DNA of 22,810 nt, taken from Anaerolineales bacterium UBA6131. GTDB taxonomy: Bacteria; Chloroflexota; Anaerolineae; UBA2200. The position numbers were made by a program, and so were the translations under genes. Every line of letters begins with the position of its first letter. The stretch's first letter is position 1. Location: the NCBI GenBank assembly GCA_002435875.1, contig DIVN01000123.1:1-22810 (forward strand). Direction: 5' to 3'. Under the pieces are notes generated by a model. The model ran no database searches, was not told where the DNA came from, and saw only the letters and a list, made by a program, of their open reading frames with translations. Shown here one piece after another: positions 6,724 through 14,891 of this stretch.

Positions 6724-7596
6724 CTACACGTACTCGCTCTTCAGCGCTTCATAGTATTCCCGCTCCTTGCCCAGCAGTGGCTGGTTTACGAGCGGTCCAG
6801 CAGCCAACGCTGGTATCCCTTCCTCATAGGCAGGTACCGCCTCAGAGCGATACAGAATCCCGATGGGAATCCGATCACCCCACTCCAGCGATCTAGCGAA
6901 GGCACCGGCCTTATCATCCACCTTGTAGTCAGGCTCATCCTGAACGCTGTATACGCGCGGTCTGGTCCAATCGTACGAATACCCACGGTTGAACGTAACA
7001 CATGGTTGCAGTACATCGACCAGGGCATAGCCCCGATGGGCCAATGCCTGTTTGATCAGCCAGGCCAGGTGTTCCACGTCACCCGACCAGCCCCGGGAGA
7101 CAAATGTGGCGCCTGCCGCTATCGCCATAGCCAGGGGATTGAACTGCTGTTCAATTGCCCCCTGAGGTGAGGTCTTGGTAACAAAGCCTTGTGGACTGGT
7201 TGGAGAGTACTGCCCTTTGGTCAACCCGTACACGCGGTTGTCCTGCACGATATCTACAATGCCGATATTGCGGCGCGCCGCGCTGATGAAATGGTTGCCG
7301 CCTTCTCCGTAGCCATCTCCGTCCCCGTGTGTACACACGACCTTCATACCGTGGTTAGCCAGCTTAACACCCGTGGCCACAGCCAGGGTGCGTCCGTGCA
7401 GCGTCATCAGCCCGTTGACCGTTGTGTAATCCGGCAGTTTCGATCCACAACCAATCCCGCTGACCACCATAACCTGATAAGGCGCGAGGTCGCTCTCGGC
7501 CAGGGCCTTCTTCACGGCATTCCAAATGGCAAAGTTGCCGCATCCGGTGCACCAGGTCGGGCGGACCGGGCTGGCATAGTCTCTGATATCAACCAT
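6724..7596 (-). CDS. korB: 2-oxoacid:ferredoxin oxidoreductase subunit beta
   Basis: 290-residue thiamine-diphosphate subunit. With KorA it converts a 2-oxoacid (probably 2-oxoglutarate) plus CoA to acyl-CoA, CO2 and reduced ferredoxin, or the reverse. The sequence shows C16 and C19 in 'WCTGCG', a Cys in 'GIGCGSK' and a Cys in 'QPCVTFN', which together bind one [4Fe-4S] cluster. The TPP/Mg2+ motif begins 'GDGDGYGEGGNHF' and ends 'QDNRVYGLTKGQYSPTS'. The length is usual for the short beta subunits of the two-subunit type. The start at 7596 follows the korA stop by 2 bp, with gggag inside the end of korA, so translation is coupled. Pyruvate or branched-chain specificity cannot be excluded from sequence alone. 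Confidence 0.93.
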   Translation of the reverse strand: MVDIRDYASPVRPTWCTGCGNFAIWNAVKKALAESDLAPYQVMVVSGIGCGSKLPDYTTVNGLMTLHGRTLAVATGVKLANHGMKVVCTHGDGDGYGEGGNHFISAARRNIGIVDIVQDNRVYGLTKGQYSPTSPQGFVTKTSPQGAIEQQFNPLAMAIAAGATFVSRGWSGDVEHLAWLIKQALAHRGYALVDVLQPCVTFNRGYSYDWTRPRVYSVQDEPDYKVDDKAGAFARSLEWGDRIPIGILYRSEAVPAYEEGIPALAAGPLVNQPLLGKEREYYEALKSEYV

Positions 7597-7598
7597 CG

Positions 7599-9341
7599 CT
7601 ACAGAACTCCCTTCAGCTGCCCGAGGATGTACTCGGGAGACATGGGGCGTCCATCGTACTTGCGGATCAGGGCGTCAACCCGTATGTCCGCATGCGCGCG
7701 CAGCAGGGTCGCCAGCTGCCCGGTGAAGTTCTGCTCGACACAGATCACTTTCTTGGCGCCCTGCAGAGCAGCGGTCACCTTGTCCACTGGCAGGGGCCAC
7801 ACGTCGCTGATCTGCACAACCCTTGCCGACTTGCCTTTCCCCCCAAGCATGTCTACGGCCGTGCGCAGCGGACCAACGGTCGATCCCCAGGTGACAAACG
7901 CCAGCTCAGCATCTGCGTGGCCGTACTGCAGCGGAGCGTGCATCTCAGCCCGCGCGGTCTCCAGCTTGCGCATGCGCTTCGCGTTCTGTTGGATGCGCAC
8001 CTCGGCGTCCTCGCAGATCTGACCGTATTCGTCGTGTTCATCACTGGATGGCGCATGGACAGCCTTGGGATGCCCTGGCAAGGCTCGCGGCGATATCCCC
8101 GACTCTCTGTTCTGAAACCTCTTGTAGCGTTCAGTCAACGCATCAAGCTCTGCATTCCCCAAGAGCGCACCGCGATCGATCGGCACCTCCAAGTCCAGGG
8201 CATTCAAATCCAGTGCGCGCAGAGAATGGGCAAGAAAGGCATCGCTGATGATCAGCACTGGACACTGGTACTTTTCCGCCAGGTTGAAGGCCCGACTGCC
8301 GGCCTCAAAGCACTGTTCAATCGTACCCGGTGCAAGGATGATGCGCGGAAACTCACCCTGAGCCGCGTGCAACATGAATAGCAGATCAGCCTGCTCATGA
8401 CGGGTGGCGTGGCCGGTCGCCGGCCCTGGGCGCTGAACATTGACGACCACCACCGGCACCTCGAGCATTCCGGCCAGCCCAAGGCCTTCTACCATGAGCG
8501 CAAAGCCACCGCCAGAGGTTGTCGTCATCGCTCGCACGCCCATGTGTGCCGCACCGATAATCATATTAATGGCAGCGATCTCATCTTCAGTGTGCTTGGT
8601 AACGATGCCAAGGTCCGCACTACGCACGGAGAACCACTCCAGAATCGGGCTGCCAGGTGTCATCGGGTAGCCGGCCACAAAGTTGCATCCGCCCATCAGC
8701 GCACCCAGAGCCAGGGCCTCATTGCCGCTAATCAACATCCGTTGCGGGGCAGACCTCGCTTCCAGCTTGAACGGGAACGCCCCTCCGTACTTTTCCTCAG
8801 CCAGCCGATACGCCGCAGCTGCCACCTTGAGATTGGCATCCACGACAGCCTGGCCCTTCCTGGTGAAGTTATCGCGGATAACACTGTTGATCCGTTCCAA
8901 TCCCAGCCCGGTCACCCCGGCAGCCGCACCGATGGCGGCAGTATTGGCCATGATCTTGCTGCCACCTTCTTCCTCAGCGATCTGTGCCAACGGGAGGGGA
9001 AAGGCCTGCACTGATCTTTCTGCCAACGCTGCATCGTCCACGACTATACTAGAGTCATAGATCACCCCGCCGTGCGGCACGATTTCCCTCAGGTGCTCGT
9101 CGATCGCCACCTTCGTCATCGCCAACAGAAGGTCCACCGGCTCCAGATGAGAGTGAATATCCTGGTCCGAGATGCGAATCTGGTAGAAATTGTGTCCACC
9201 GCGGATTCGTGAGTGGTAGTCTTGCATAGCAAATACGTGGAGCCCAGCGCGCGTCAAGGCCTTGGCAAAGCCCATGCCAGTGGACTCAACACCCATGCCG
9301 GCCTCGCCCCCGATCTTCAGGGTCATTTCATTTAGGGTCAC
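7599..9341 (-). CDS. korA: 2-oxoacid:ferredoxin oxidoreductase subunit alpha (gamma-alpha fusion)
   Basis: 580-residue subunit. Residues about 1-190 are the gamma domain ('KIGGEAGMGVESTG', 'DYHSRIRGGHNFYQIRIS'), and about 195-580 are the pyrimidine-binding alpha domain ('GNEALALGALMGGCNFVAGYPMTPGSPI', 'TTTSGGGFALMVEGLGLAGMLEVPVVVV', 'GPATGHATRHEQADLLF') and domain II. The gamma-alpha order is typical of the KorAB type. It pairs with KorB to make reduced ferredoxin in the cytoplasm. The predicted start is a GTG at 9341 with aaggag five bases upstream; an ATG at 9326 is the alternative and would lose only five residues. About 218 bp separate it from the upstream flavoprotein gene, so it may have its own promoter, though none stands out. 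Confidence 0.93.
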   Translation of the reverse strand: MTLNEMTLKIGGEAGMGVESTGMGFAKALTRAGLHVFAMQDYHSRIRGGHNFYQIRISDQDIHSHLEPVDLLLAMTKVAIDEHLREIVPHGGVIYDSSIVVDDAALAERSVQAFPLPLAQIAEEEGGSKIMANTAAIGAAAGVTGLGLERINSVIRDNFTRKGQAVVDANLKVAAAAYRLAEEKYGGAFPFKLEARSAPQRMLISGNEALALGALMGGCNFVAGYPMTPGSPILEWFSVRSADLGIVTKHTEDEIAAINMIIGAAHMGVRAMTTTSGGGFALMVEGLGLAGMLEVPVVVVNVQRPGPATGHATRHEQADLLFMLHAAQGEFPRIILAPGTIEQCFEAGSRAFNLAEKYQCPVLIISDAFLAHSLRALDLNALDLEVPIDRGALLGNAELDALTERYKRFQNRESGISPRALPGHPKAVHAPSSDEHDEYGQICEDAEVRIQQNAKRMRKLETARAEMHAPLQYGHADAELAFVTWGSTVGPLRTAVDMLGGKGKSARVVQISDVWPLPVDKVTAALQGAKKVICVEQNFTGQLATLLRAHADIRVDALIRKYDGRPMSPEYILGQLKGVL

Positions 9342-9559
9342 GACTACTCCTTCTTCATCGCAAGAGTGGCCATGCAGTCACGCTGACTACGGCGAAACCA
9401 TAACCGGGTGCGGAGGAGGCAGCCACAGCAGCCCAGTCGCCGAGCACAAGCATGCGCGGCCTGATCACGGGGCAGGCTGCTCACCTCTGCCATCCACACA
9501 TCGGCAAGGCCAGAAGATTGCTCGCTCGGAGCCACGTGGGACGCCTTGCAGTTGCGGGC

Positions 9560-10909
9560 CTAACAGCGACGCAACACGTTGGCAGCGATAAGGATCGGAT
9601 CCCAAACGGGAGCGTATGGCGGCGCATAGCTGCAATCGAGCCGCGAAACGTCATCGATTGTCATCTTAGCGTAGAGAGCCGCAGCCAGGACATCAATACG
9701 TTTGGCAGCACCTTTCTCGCCGACGATCTGGGCACCAAGCAACCGCCGGCTCCCTCGATCCATCACCACCTTGACATGCAAGGCCGTAGCGCCAGGATAG
9801 TAGCGCGCGCGATCCTTGCTATGCACCAACTGCGACACCACATCAAAACCGGCCGACGCAGCTTCACCCTCCGTAAGGCCCGTTCGCGCTACCTCGAGGT
9901 CAAAGATCTTGGCAACCGCAGTCCCTACCACCCCTTCGAACGTGCAGCCCATACCAGCGATGTTAGCCCCAACCACTCGGCCTTGTTTGTTGGCAGTGCT
10001 ACCCAGTGGGATATATGCCTTCTTCCCCGTCACCTGGTGAATGGTATCCGCACAATCGCCGGCAGCAAAGATGCCCTCGACGCTGGTGTGACCCAGCGAA
10101 TCGACAGCAATCGCCCTACCCGCACCCAGCGCGACTCCCGCCTGCTGTGCCAGGTAGGTATTGGGGCGCACGCCGATTGACAAGAGCACCAAGTCAGCAA
10201 CAAGTTGGTGGTGCTGAGTCACCACCTGGTGCACCCGCTTGGCCCCCTCACAGCGCAGCAACCCATCCTCCAACAGCACTCGCACTCCGTGTGACTGGAC
10301 CTCCCCCAAGACGAGATCACTCATTTCGGGGTCAAGGTTAGGCATAAGCCGGGGAGCCATGTCTACGACAGTAACGGGGAGGTTCAGCGCTCGGATGGCC
10401 TCGGCCATCTCAAGACCTATATACCCTCCGCCGACTATGACAACACCATTGGGCAATCTCCCATGCAGCGCATCTCGCAGTGCAACACCATCAGACAACG
10501 TGCGCAGGGTGAATACTCCGGCAAGGTCAAGGCCAGGAACTGGCGGCCGAAAGGCCTCCGCGCCTGTAGCCACGACCAGATGATCATATGGCAACACATA
10601 ATCGGCGTGCTTAATCAAGTCGCTGACGCGCACCCCCCGGTTCGCTACATCAATCTCTCTTACCTCATGCTGTGTGCGAGCATCAATGCCCTGCTTGCGA
10701 AACTCCGCAGGGCTGCGTGCAATGAGGGCTTCCTTCTTGGGTATCAGGCCGGAGATAAAATACGGCAGACCGCAGGCCCCATAGGAGATGTCAGCATCGC
10801 GATCCAAGAGAACAACTTCAAGCTCAGGATCTGTCCGCTTGGCTTTTGCGGCAGCGCTCCCACCCGCTGCAACGGCCCCGATCACCACAAGTCGGCGCTT
10901 TGCCACCAT
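9560..10909 (-). CDS. CoA-disulfide reductase / NADH oxidase-type flavoprotein
   Basis: 449-residue FAD- and NAD(P)H-dependent pyridine nucleotide-disulfide oxidoreductase. An N-terminal FAD motif ('VVIGAVAAGGSAAAKAKR') is followed by 'SYGACGLPYFISG', where Cys46 is the single redox-active Cys of CoA-disulfide reductases and NADH oxidases/peroxidases. A second Rossmann motif ('VVIVGGGYIGLEMAEA', about residue 155) binds NAD(P)H, and 'FAAGDCAD' is the second FAD contact. The C-terminal dimerisation domain ends 'YAPPYAPVWDPI'. It could reduce CoA disulfide or other low-molecular-weight disulfides, polysulfide, or oxygen; sequence alone does not choose. The start at 10909 has a cgaggag site. Just downstream of the nitroreductase gene, in a cluster with rubrerythrins, it may recycle a thiol pool. 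Confidence 0.9.
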   Translation of the reverse strand: MVAKRRLVVIGAVAAGGSAAAKAKRTDPELEVVLLDRDADISYGACGLPYFISGLIPKKEALIARSPAEFRKQGIDARTQHEVREIDVANRGVRVSDLIKHADYVLPYDHLVVATGAEAFRPPVPGLDLAGVFTLRTLSDGVALRDALHGRLPNGVVIVGGGYIGLEMAEAIRALNLPVTVVDMAPRLMPNLDPEMSDLVLGEVQSHGVRVLLEDGLLRCEGAKRVHQVVTQHHQLVADLVLLSIGVRPNTYLAQQAGVALGAGRAIAVDSLGHTSVEGIFAAGDCADTIHQVTGKKAYIPLGSTANKQGRVVGANIAGMGCTFEGVVGTAVAKIFDLEVARTGLTEGEAASAGFDVVSQLVHSKDRARYYPGATALHVKVVMDRGSRRLLGAQIVGEKGAAKRIDVLAAALYAKMTIDDVSRLDCSYAPPYAPVWDPILIAANVLRRC

Positions 10910-10931
10910 CAGTCTACTCCTCGCTTGCGCA

Positions 10932-11471
10932 TCAAAGCTTCAATGTGTCCCAGTGATCATAATGGATACGCCGCGGATCCAGTTTCTCACCTGCCTCGTA
11001 GGGGTCTTTGCTCTCTGCTGGATGGCCGATACAGACCAACGAAACTACGGCAATGCCAGCAGGCACGGAGACCACTTGGTGAAGGATCCCCAGTGCTTGC
11101 TCCCAGAGTTGGCTACCTTTGGAGCCGACCCACGCTGCCCCCAACCCCATAGCCGTAGCAGCCAGCAGGATGTTCTCTATCGCCGCACTGCCATCAAGCT
11201 CCCACGTAGGAGACACGACCGGATCTGCACAAATGGCAAGCACGACCGATGCCTCTTCTATGTAAGGCCGCACGCGCAGGGCTTCGGCGATCTTGGCCTT
11301 GATCATTGCGTTGCGAATGACAACATAATGCAGCGGGCGACGATCCAGCCGGCTGGGGGCAACGCTCGCAGCCTCCAGCAGCTGTTCTATCTCCTCCTCG
11401 CTCACGTCCTGCGTCGCGAACCTGCGAATCGTACGCCTGCTGCGGAACAGTGTCAGATCAGCAGTAGTCAT
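10932..11471 (-). CDS. Nitroreductase family flavoprotein
   Basis: 179-residue FMN-dependent nitroreductase-fold protein. The N-terminal 'RSRRTIRRFATQDVSEEEIEQLLEAASVAPS' is the typical FMN-phosphate and dimer block, and 'AAIENILLAATAMGLGAAWVG' is the second conserved helix-loop of the fold. These enzymes reduce nitro groups, quinones or flavins using NAD(P)H; the true substrate here is unknown. A start at 11471 (MTTADL) is chosen because caggagg lies 5-10 bases upstream; a longer frame has no such site. It lies 22 bp before the CoA-disulfide-reductase-like gene, so probably they are translated from one transcript. Confidence 0.88.
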   Translation of the reverse strand: MTTADLTLFRSRRTIRRFATQDVSEEEIEQLLEAASVAPSRLDRRPLHYVVIRNAMIKAKIAEALRVRPYIEEASVVLAICADPVVSPTWELDGSAAIENILLAATAMGLGAAWVGSKGSQLWEQALGILHQVVSVPAGIAVVSLVCIGHPAESKDPYEAGEKLDPRRIHYDHWDTLKL

Positions 11472-11513
11472 CAGAACCTCCTGTTTTGCCAAACCCTCTG
11501 GACATTTGTGGGG

Positions 11514-11532
11514 GCTGAGCGGTTTGCCCAGC
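11514..11532 (-). other. Small hairpin in the leader of the nitroreductase gene
   Basis: On the - strand gctgggc and gctcagc can pair (one G-U) around the loop aaacc, about 40 nt upstream of the nitroreductase start. It lies in the 209-bp gap after the LON-domain gene, which holds no gene I can support. No T-run follows. Confidence 0.25.
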
Positions 11533-11680
11533 CTTTGCCCGTTCTAGCTCGACACCATGCATTCGTACAAGCACCCGACAGCTCCAGGCTCGGAGGCGGC
11601 TTTAGGACACTCCCTTCGAGCAAGATCACCCAGCACTGCAGAGCGGTCACAGAACGAATGGGACTGCTGCATGGCCCTGC

Positions 11681-12361
11681 TCAGCTGAGTGACATTACGC
11701 TCGTGGCTCCCCTGATGTAGCCCACATCGAGGTCCTGGAACTGTGCCAGACTCTTCAACAACTCGACTTCGCGTGTCAGAATGTCACACTCAAGCTTCAG
11801 CATGCTCGAAAGTCCTCGAGATTCCAGGAGCCCCTGCTTCTCTTCCAGAGAAACCTGCAGGCCCGCCGCAATCGTGTATGCCAGCGCAGAAGGATCTCTG
11901 GGTACGGTCTCCAGTTGCATCCCTACACCCAGGGTCTCGCCAGCCAAACGCAGGTACTGAATCAGCAATGAACTGGCATGCAGGGCATACTTGCCCGCGC
12001 TGGCCGCACTCTGCTCCTCCAGATCATAACCTTCCACCCTTGCAGTCAGGTATGGTTGTCGTTGCACAATCTCAAGAATGCGAAAGCGCTCGGTCCCCTT
12101 GGTCACGATGTTCATGCGGCCATCGTCCAGCCGCTTCACACGCATGATGCGCGCCATTGTACCCACGGTACTGATAGCGGCCAGCTGCGAGGAATCACGC
12201 GCGGGCCCGGCCCATACCACTCCAAAACCAGAGGTCTCTGCCAGACACCTATTCACCATCACTCGATACCGTTCCTCGAAGATATGCAGTGGCAACTCCA
12301 TCCCAGGGAAGAGCACCACATCCAACGGGAAAAGCGCCAATTCCATAGTGTCCACAGGCAT
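11681..12361 (-). CDS. LON substrate-binding domain protein
   Basis: 226-residue protein made of a Lon N-terminal (LON/PUA-like) domain without the AAA+ or protease parts. The start of the fold is clear: 'MELALFPLDVVLFPGMELPLHIFEERYRVMVNRCL'. It continues with 'FGVVWAG', 'VGTMARIMRVKRLDDGRMNIVTKGTERFRIL', then a helical C-terminal region. Stand-alone LON proteins are thought to bind unfolded or damaged proteins; the biochemical role is not settled. The start at 12361 is preferred because ggtga precedes it and it lies one base after the stop of the upstream flavoprotein gene, which implies translational coupling. A GTG at 12370 and an ATG at 12346 are alternatives. In this cluster it may serve quality control under oxidative stress. 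Confidence 0.87.
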   Translation of the reverse strand: MPVDTMELALFPLDVVLFPGMELPLHIFEERYRVMVNRCLAETSGFGVVWAGPARDSSQLAAISTVGTMARIMRVKRLDDGRMNIVTKGTERFRILEIVQRQPYLTARVEGYDLEEQSAASAGKYALHASSLLIQYLRLAGETLGVGMQLETVPRDPSALAYTIAAGLQVSLEEKQGLLESRGLSSMLKLECDILTREVELLKSLAQFQDLDVGYIRGATSVMSLS

Positions 12362-12362
12362 T

Positions 12363-12983
12363 CTAGTCACCAGTTAAGGGTTGCGATACTGGCCATGTAG
12401 CCAGCTCCTGCCCCAAGGCAAACGCCTGGTCCAATGCCTCGGGGTGTTTCTCAATATCCTGGATGGCATCGACGCCGTTGATGCAGACGCTGCCAACCAA
12501 TTTCGCATCAATCGTTGCCGAGAATGCTCGCACTACCGTTAGGGCGCAGTCGAACTTGGTCTTCTGCCAGCCAGCCGTGGAAAGAAAGGCAACCCTGCGC
12601 CGCAGTCCGCTGGGCGGCAACGGTACTGATTGGCCAAGGACATAGCGCAAGGCCCAGAGACACTGGAATCTATCAACAAAAGCCTTGGCTTGGGCACAAA
12701 CATTCATGAAAAATATGGGCGCCGCCAGTATCACGCCATCCGCTATGAGCGCCTTGTCGCACAGAAGCTGGAAGTCATCTTCAACGACGCAGCGACCGGA
12801 AGCGTAGCAGCGATTGCACTCCATACAGGGGCCAATTCTCAGACGGTTGAGCGCCACCTGCTCAACGACTGCCCCTACACTCTGCGCGCCGGCAACTGAT
12901 CTCTCCAGCAGACACTCGGTATTTCCGCCATTACGCGGGCTACCAGAAATCGCCAGCAGTCTCATGGAAGACACTTGAGCCAT
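12363..12983 (-). CDS. Iron-sulfur flavoprotein (NADPH-dependent FMN reductase fold)
   Basis: 206-residue flavodoxin-like protein. The FMN-phosphate loop 'ISGSPRNGGNTECLL' comes first, followed by a compact cysteine set C53-x2-C56-x2-C59-x5-C65. This matches the CX2CX2CX5C pattern of Methanosarcina-type iron-sulfur flavoprotein (Isf), which carries FMN and a [4Fe-4S] cluster and takes electrons from ferredoxin. 'APIFFMNVCAQAKAFVDRF' is the second FMN contact. Isf proteins reduce O2 and H2O2 in anaerobes, which fits the rubrerythrins around it. The start is 12983 or the internal ATG at 12965; neither has a strong ribosome site. The stop is one base before the LON gene start. Confidence 0.85.
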   Translation of the reverse strand: MAQVSSMRLLAISGSPRNGGNTECLLERSVAGAQSVGAVVEQVALNRLRIGPCMECNRCYASGRCVVEDDFQLLCDKALIADGVILAAPIFFMNVCAQAKAFVDRFQCLWALRYVLGQSVPLPPSGLRRRVAFLSTAGWQKTKFDCALTVVRAFSATIDAKLVGSVCINGVDAIQDIEKHPEALDQAFALGQELATWPVSQPLTGD

Positions 12984-13036
12984 CCATCAGTGAGATAACT
13001 ATCCGTCACAACTCGCCAGAGTTGAGCTTGCAGCGC

Positions 13037-13816
13037 CTATAGCACCTCGCGCCATACGCTATAGCGTTCCCACTCCGGATTCCGAATCAGCCGGTCATAC
13101 TCATCCTGCACGATCTTCTTGTGGCGTAACTCATCCTTGGCCAATTGATCAAATACGTTTTTGGCCTCAGGATCCTTAGTCTTGCCAACCGCCAGCCGAT
13201 AGAAGTCATAGGCTGCTTGCTCAGCGCCGATTGCCATCCGCAAAGCATCCTCCGCGCTCGTAGACTCCCCGACTTGCTCCAGCCCTGCCGCCTCAGCGCC
13301 GCCTAGCGAGGCCGCAATCGCATCTGTGAAGGCCGGCAGATCATCGGGCATACGAGACGTGATAAGGTTGCCATCCTGCACCACCGGCGCATCTACCCAC
13401 TCTGCCCCCGCATTGGTCATATCATCTTTGATGGCAAAGAAGGATGTAACCTTACGTCCCTTCAGGATACCTGCAGACACCAGAACCCAACCAGCATGAC
13501 AAATCGCCGCCACAATCTTGCCCTGCTGAGCTGCCTCCCGCACGAGTCTCAATACCGATGGATAGCGCCGCAATCGATCAGGTGCATAGCCACCAGGGAT
13601 GATGATCGCATCGATACCCTCGGCACTGACCTGATCAGCAGCCGCATCAACGTTGACCGGATATCCCAGCTTGCTCTTGTAGATAGATGAGCTTCCCGTA
13701 CCCACTACGCGAACGGTGGCTCCCAGGCCTTGCAATCTCAGAACCGGGTACCACAGTTCTAGCTCCTGGTACATATCCTCCGCCAGGACAATCACTTGTT
13801 TCCCGCTCAAGTTCAT
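13037..13816 (-). CDS. DJ-1/PfpI domain fused to a half ferritin-like domain
   Basis: 259 residues. Residues 1-175 form a DJ-1/PfpI (glutamine amidotransferase-like) domain: 'VIVLAEDMYQELELWYPVLRL', 'DAIIIPGGYAPDRLRRYP', and the nucleophile elbow 'AAICHAGW' with Cys106 followed by His107. Such domains act as glyoxalases/deglycases, proteases or redox chaperones. Residues about 190-259 are a rubrerythrin-like helical pair with 'AIGAEQAAYDFYRLA' and the ExxH motif in 'LAKDELRHKKIV'. Only one Glu helix and one ExxH helix are present, so two subunits would be needed for a diiron site. The start at 13816 has aaggagg; a longer frame overlaps the preceding gene. The cluster context suggests a protein-damage or peroxide role. 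Confidence 0.88.
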   Translation of the reverse strand: MNLSGKQVIVLAEDMYQELELWYPVLRLQGLGATVRVVGTGSSSIYKSKLGYPVNVDAAADQVSAEGIDAIIIPGGYAPDRLRRYPSVLRLVREAAQQGKIVAAICHAGWVLVSAGILKGRKVTSFFAIKDDMTNAGAEWVDAPVVQDGNLITSRMPDDLPAFTDAIAASLGGAEAAGLEQVGESTSAEDALRMAIGAEQAAYDFYRLAVGKTKDPEAKNVFDQLAKDELRHKKIVQDEYDRLIRNPEWERYSVWREVL

Positions 13817-13878
13817 CTTTGCCTCCTTGGCCAGCCTTCGTGGCTTACTGCCGCCCGCCGACTTCATCCGCGGGCCGA

Positions 13879-14388
13879 TCAAGGGCCGATGTGCATAAGC
13901 TCATTGCCAAACTGCAAGTCATCTGCGTTGTAATAGTCGGGAAAGCGCAACAGCAACTCATACTCTGTCTCAAGCATCCCGAGGTGCCCCTGCTCGACAT
14001 TGCCAAGATAGCGCAACACCGCCCGGCTCGTCTCATCTCTGGATCGCTCAGCCTGTTCCCGATAGAAGGCGGCGGAAACCTCCTCCGCATGCATCGCCAA
14101 CCGCAGCAGATCAGGCACCGACATCTGTTCCAGGTCGACTTTGCTGGAAATGGGGACTAGAGACTCGGAGGGCAACTTCAACTCTACGCCAGGAAATCGC
14201 TGCGCATACAAACTCTCGAGCATGGCCCGATGTTTCTGCTCCTCAAGACGCAGAAAGCCCAGTTTGGCCACAAGCGACGGATTGGAGACTTGCTGTGACA
14301 AGCGCTCGTAGAGCAGGGCGGCCTCAATTTCGGAGCGGATGGCTACGCCCAGGGCTTCGATAGCTGTCCAAGACCATTCTTCGGCCAT
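13879..14388 (-). CDS. Rubrerythrin-like ferritin-fold protein, first gene of the redox cluster
   Basis: 169-residue ferritin-like protein with two helical pairs: 'AIRSEIEAALLYERL' + 'LEEQKHRAMLE', and 'AMHAEEVSAAFYREQAE' + 'GNVEQGHLGMLE'. Each pair has a Glu helix and an ExxH helix, enough for one diiron site. No rubredoxin domain is present. The start at 14388 is preferred over a longer frame because ggag lies eight bases upstream and the upstream extension has no helix. It follows a strong promoter (14601-14629) with a leader of about 200 nt, and the PfpI-ferritin fusion begins 62 bp after its stop. Confidence 0.85.
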   Translation of the reverse strand: MAEEWSWTAIEALGVAIRSEIEAALLYERLSQQVSNPSLVAKLGFLRLEEQKHRAMLESLYAQRFPGVELKLPSESLVPISSKVDLEQMSVPDLLRLAMHAEEVSAAFYREQAERSRDETSRAVLRYLGNVEQGHLGMLETEYELLLRFPDYYNADDLQFGNELMHIGP

Positions 14389-14594
14389 TTCGCCACTCCA
14401 GATTGAGCGCTGGCAAGCGCCTGTTGCTGAAACGGAGGCACAACGCTGCTTTGATGCGCCAGGATCCCCAGCACAAGACATCCTGCGTCAGCATGAACGC
14501 ATACACCAGAGCCTTGACACCATGCCAGAAGTTGTGGAGCCATGTGCCCGGGGCCCCGGTTCCCAACAGAGCATCCGGACCAACTTCGAATGCA
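14389..14594 (-). promoter_or_regulatory. Long 5' leader of the redox cluster
   Basis: From the predicted start site (about 14594) to the first start codon is about 205 nt with no ORF I can support. It contains the 12-bp perfect palindrome ccggggccccgg (14548-14559). The length and structure would suit a regulatory leader, but I recognise no known riboswitch. Confidence 0.35.
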
Positions 14595-14600
14595 ATTTTG

Positions 14601-14629
14601 ATTATACCAATATGAGAACCGACCGGCAA
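14601..14629 (-). promoter_or_regulatory. Sigma70-type promoter of the redox cluster
   Basis: On the - strand TTGCCG (14629-14624), a 17-nt spacer and a perfect TATAAT (14606-14601) precede the first rubrerythrin gene. It is the best promoter match on this strand and points towards the 13-gene cluster. Confidence 0.7.
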
Positions 14630-14891
14630 AGGCCCAGTGTTCTTGCGCGATCTCTAGTACCATGCTAGGGGCGATACGATGGGAAACATGAGCACCGATC
14701 AGGCCGTAGCGGGTTCCTGGACCGGCAAGTCGGATCGCGTAACGATCAACAGCACAATGTAAAGCGGGAGCCTTGCGTGGCGTGAGCTGCCTTAGGAGAG
14801 CTGAAGCCGATTGAGGGCCAGAGTCAAATCAGTAGCCTTGAGGCCAACATCCGCCCGCCACAATGATATTTCTAGCCAGGTCGGCCAATTT
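14630..14891. other. Intergenic region, no gene recognised
   Basis: This stretch lies between the end of the permease/peptidase fusion gene (14892) and the promoter of the redox cluster. I see no tRNA, no convincing ORF and no clear intrinsic terminator, although both neighbours are on the - strand and a terminator for the fusion gene would be expected here. Confidence 0.5.

Noticed and set aside
9344..9535. Open frame of 63 codons on the - strand between the CoADR-like gene and korA
   Set aside because: No ribosome site, unusual composition (Cys/Arg-rich) and no recognisable family; the 218-bp gap is more likely non-coding leader sequence.
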